From NCBI GenBank assembly GCA_009746045.1, contig RPFO01001952.1, forward strand, positions 126,001 through 184,943: a stretch of DNA of 58,943 bases, given 5' to 3'. This DNA comes from Mesostigma viride (taxonomy: Eukaryota; Streptophyta; Mesostigmatophyceae; Mesostigmatales; Mesostigmataceae). A program made the position numbers and the translations under genes. The notes beneath the pieces are model-generated. The model searched no databases. It saw nothing but the letters and a program-made list of their open reading frames with translations, and had not been told where the DNA came from. Below, piece by piece: positions 55,878-58,943 of the stretch; positions within the stretch are counted from its first letter, which is position 1; each line of letters begins with the position of its first letter.

Positions 55878-58800
55878 TGGGGAGGGAGGGAGGGAGGGAG
55901 GGAGGGAAGGAGGGAGGGAGGGAGGGGGAGGGAGGGAGGGAGGGAGGGAGGGAGGGAGGGAGGGAGGGAGGGAGGGAGGGAGGGAGGGAGGGAGGAGGGA
56001 GGGAGGGAGGGAGGGGGAGGGAGGGAGGGAGAGGGAGGGGAGGGAGGGAGGGAGGGAGGAGGAGGGAGGGAGGAGGGAGGGAGGGAGGGAGGGAGGGAGG
56101 GAGGGAGGGAGGAGGAGGGAGGGAGGGAGGGAGGGAGGGAGGGAGGGAGGGAGGGAGGGAGGGAGGGAGGGAGGGAGGGAGGGAGGAGGGAGGAGGGAGG
56201 GAGGGAGGGAGGGAGGGAGGGAGGGAGGGAGGGAGGAGGGAGGGAGGGAGGGAGGGAGGGAGAGGGAGGGAGGGAGGGAGGGAGGGAGGGAGGGAGGGAG
56301 GGAGGAGGGAGGAGGAGGGAGGGAGGGAGGGAGGGAGGGAGGGAGGGAGGGAGGGAGGGAGGGAGGGAGGAGGGAGGGAGGGGGGAGGAGGGAGGAGGGA
56401 GGGAGGAGGGAGGGAGGGAGGGAGGGAGGGGGGAGGGAGGGAGGGAGGGGGGAGGGAGGAGGGAGGGAGGGAGGGAGGGGGAGGGAGGGAGGGAGGGAGG
56501 GAGGAGGGAGGGAGGGAGGAGGGAGGAGGGAGGGAGGGAGGGAGGGAGGAGGGAGGGAGGGAGGAGGGGGGAGGGAGGGAGGGAGGGAGAGGGAGGAGGG
56601 AGGAGGGAGGGAGGGGAGGGAGGGAGGGAGGGAGGGAGGGAGGGAGGGAGGGAGGGAGGGAGGGGAGGAGGGAGGAGGGAGGGAGGGAGGGGAGGGAGGG
56701 AGGGAGGGAGGGAGGGAGGGAGGGAGGGAGGGGAGGAGGGAGGGAGGGAGGGAGGGAGGGAGGGAGGGAGGGAGGGAGGGAGGAGGGAGGGAGGGAGGGG
56801 GGAGGAGGGAGGGAGGGAGGGAGGGAGGGAGGGAGGGAGGGAGGGAGGGAGGGAGGGAGGGAGGGAGGGAGGAGGGGGAGGGAAGGGAGGGAGGAGGGAG
56901 GGAGGGAGGGAGGGAGGGAGGGAGGGAGGGAGGGAGGGAGGGAGGGAGGGAGGGAGGGAGGGAGGGAGGGAGGGAGGGGGGAGGGAGGGAGGGGGGAGGG
57001 AGGGAGGGAGGGGAGGGGAGGGAGGGAGGGAGGGAGGGAGGGAGGGAGGGAGGGAGGGAGGAGGGAGGGAGGAGGGAGGGAGGAGGGAGGGAGGGGGGAG
57101 GGAGGAGGGAGGGAGGGAGGGAGGGAGGGAGGGAGGAGGGAGGGAGGGAGGGAGGGAGGGAGGGAGGGAGGGAGGGAGGAGGGAGGGAGGGAGGGAGGGA
57201 GGGAGGGAGGGAGGGGGAGGGAGGGAGGGAGGGAGGAAGGGAGGGAGGGAGGGAGGGAGGAGGGAGGGAGGAGGGAGGGAGGGAGGGGGGGAGGGGGGAG
57301 GGAGGGAGGGAGGGAGGGAGGGAGGGAGGGAGGGAGGGAGGGAGGGAGGGAGGGAGGGAGGGAGGGAGGAGGAAGGGAGGGAGGGAGGGAGGAGGAGGGA
57401 GGGAGGGAGGGAGGGAGGGAGGGAGGAGGGGGAGGGAGGAGGGAGGGAGAGGGAGGGGAGGGAGGGAGGGAGGAGGAGGGAGGGAGGGAGGGAGGAGAGG
57501 GAGGGAGGGAGGGAGGGAGGGAGGGAGGGAGGGAGGGAGGGAGGGAGGGAGGGAGGAGGGAGGGAGGGAGGAGGAGGGAGGGAGGGAGGGAGGGAGGGAG
57601 GGAGGAGGGAGGGAGGGAGGGAGAGGAGGGAGGGAGGGAGGGAGGAGGAGGAGGGAGGGAGGGAGGGAGGGAGGGAGGAGGAGGGGGGGGGGAGGGAGGG
57701 AGGGAGGGAGGAGGGAGGGAGGGAGGAGGGAGGGAGGGAGGGAGGGAGGGAGGGAGGAGGGAGGGAGGGAGGGAGGGAGGGAGGAAAGGGAGGGAGGGAG
57801 GGAGGGAGGAGGGAGGGAGGGAGGGAGGGAGAGGAGGGAGGAGGGAGGGAGGGAGGGAGGGAGGGAGGGAGGAGGGAGGGAGGGAGGGAGGGAGGGAGGG
57901 AGGGAGGGAGGAGGGAGGGAGGGGAGGGAGGGGAGGGAGGGAGGGAGGGAGGGAGGGAGGGAGGGAGGGAGGGAGGGAGGGAGGGAGGGAGGGAGGGAGG
58001 GAGGGAGAGGGAGGGAGGGAGGGAGGGAGGGAGGGAGGGAGGGAGGGAGGGAGGGAGGGAGGGAGGGAGGAGGGAGGGGAGGGGGGAGGGAGGGAGGGAG
58101 GGAGGGAGGGAGGGAGGCGGGAGGGAGGGAGGGAGGAGGGAGGGAGGGAGGGAGGGAGGGAGGGAGGGAGGGAGGGAGGGAGGGAGGGAGGGAGGGAGGG
58201 AGGGGAGGGAGGGAGGGAGGGAGGGAGGGAGGGAAGGGAGGGAGGGAGGGAGGGAGGGAGGGAGGGAGGGAGGGAGGGAGGGAGGGAGGGAGGGAGGGAG
58301 GAGGGAGGGAGAGGAGGGGAGGAGGGAGGGAGGGAGGGAGGAGGGAGGGAGGGAGGGAGGGAGGGAGGAGGGAGGAGGGGAGGGAGGAGGGAGGGAGGGA
58401 GGGAGGGAGGGAAGGGAGGGAGGGAGGGAGGAGGAGGGAGGGAGGGAGGAGGGAGGGAGGGAGGGAGGGAGGAGGGAGGGAGGGAGGGAGGGAGGGAGGG
58501 AGGGAGGGAGGGAGGGAAGGGGGGAGGGAGGAGGGAGGGAGGAGGGAGGGAGGGAGGGAGGGAGGGAGGGAGGGAGGGAGGGAGGGAGGGAGGGAGGGAG
58601 GGAGGGAGGGAGGGGAGGGAGGGAGGGAGGGAGGGAGGGAGGGAGGGAGGGAGGGAGGGAGGGAGGGAGGGAGGGAGGGAGGGGGAGGGAGGGAGGAGGG
58701 GAGGGAGGAGGGAGGGGGAGGGAGGGAGGGAGGGGAGGGAGGAGGGAGGGAGGGAGGAAGGGGAGGGAGGGAGGGAGGGAGGGAGGAGGAGGGAGGGAGG

Positions 58801-58943
58801 GAGGGGAGGGAGGAGGGAGGGAGGGAGGGAGGGCGGAGGGAGGGAGGGAGGGAGGGAGGGGGAGGGAGGGAGGGAGGGAAGGGAGGGAGGGAGGGAGGGA
58901 GGGAGGGAGGGAGGAGGGAGGGAGGGAGGGAGGGAGGGAGGGA
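55878..58943. repeat. Impure (GGGA)n tract, >3 kb, runs off the window
   Basis: GGGA tetramers are interrupted by GGA, GGGGA, AA and a few C changes throughout, with one strand almost pure purine. It has no coding content. The interruptions are spread irregularly and may include sequencing slips. Confidence 0.97.

Overview
The window looks like nuclear DNA of a green alga (Viridiplantae); I cannot name the species. The evidence is a plastid-type ribosomal protein L27 gene with a transit peptide and the plant/algal C-terminal extension, a six-exon P-class PPR gene with GTGAGC/GTGAGT-type donors and G+C-rich exons, and a dense load of eukaryotic transposable elements and satellites. There are no bacterial operons, no CRISPR arrays, and no convincing rRNA or functional tRNA genes. 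Three protein genes look like host or intact loci: bL27 (39729-42089, minus), the PPR gene (47298-53978, plus), and an unrecognised long coding region (18453-20212, plus) with one frameshift inside a G/A-rich repeat.

Layout. 0.9-5.4 kb holds two retroposons that encode only a LINE ORF1-like protein, each ending in a stem-loop plus (TTAA)n tail and flanked by 10-11 bp target-site duplications (TSDs), followed by a perfect 206-bp palindrome and a shortened relative. 6.3-8.3 kb is a hAT transposase fragment between long inverted repeats. 9.5-16.5 kb is mostly satellites and microsatellites. 17-20.2 kb has a ~600-bp palindrome with CCAAT motifs, a broken ORF and the unknown coding region. 20.9-23.4 kb has a 173-bp tandem satellite and a 1.7-kb element in a TTAA site, for which a candidate empty site exists at 13.2 kb. 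24.8-25.3 and 27.5-28.4 kb are microsatellites.

28.4-39.3 kb is a nest of transposons. A second hAT copy is split by a LINE (ORF2 endonuclease end plus reverse transcriptase). That LINE is split by a 3.4-kb element with 39-bp terminal inverted repeats. Next to it, a truncated LINE of the same family is split by a TTAA-flanked, piggyBac-like element, which itself carries an inverted LINE copy. Most boundaries can be fixed to the base from TSDs or from uninterrupted copies in this same window.

39.7-42.1 kb is bL27; 44.5-47.2 kb is a 42-bp minisatellite open in several frames; 47.3-54.0 kb is the PPR gene, whose introns carry a 40-bp minisatellite, a (GGGGT)n tract and a MITE. 54.1-55.4 kb has three more LINE 3' ends, one with the inverted structure expected of twin priming. 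The last 3 kb is an impure (GGGA)n tract running off the end.

bL27 and the PPR protein would both serve organelle gene expression (plastid translation; organelle RNA processing or stability), but they are on opposite strands and nothing shows they are co-regulated. The rest is mobile and satellite DNA. All statements come from reading and comparing sequence within the window; no database search was made.
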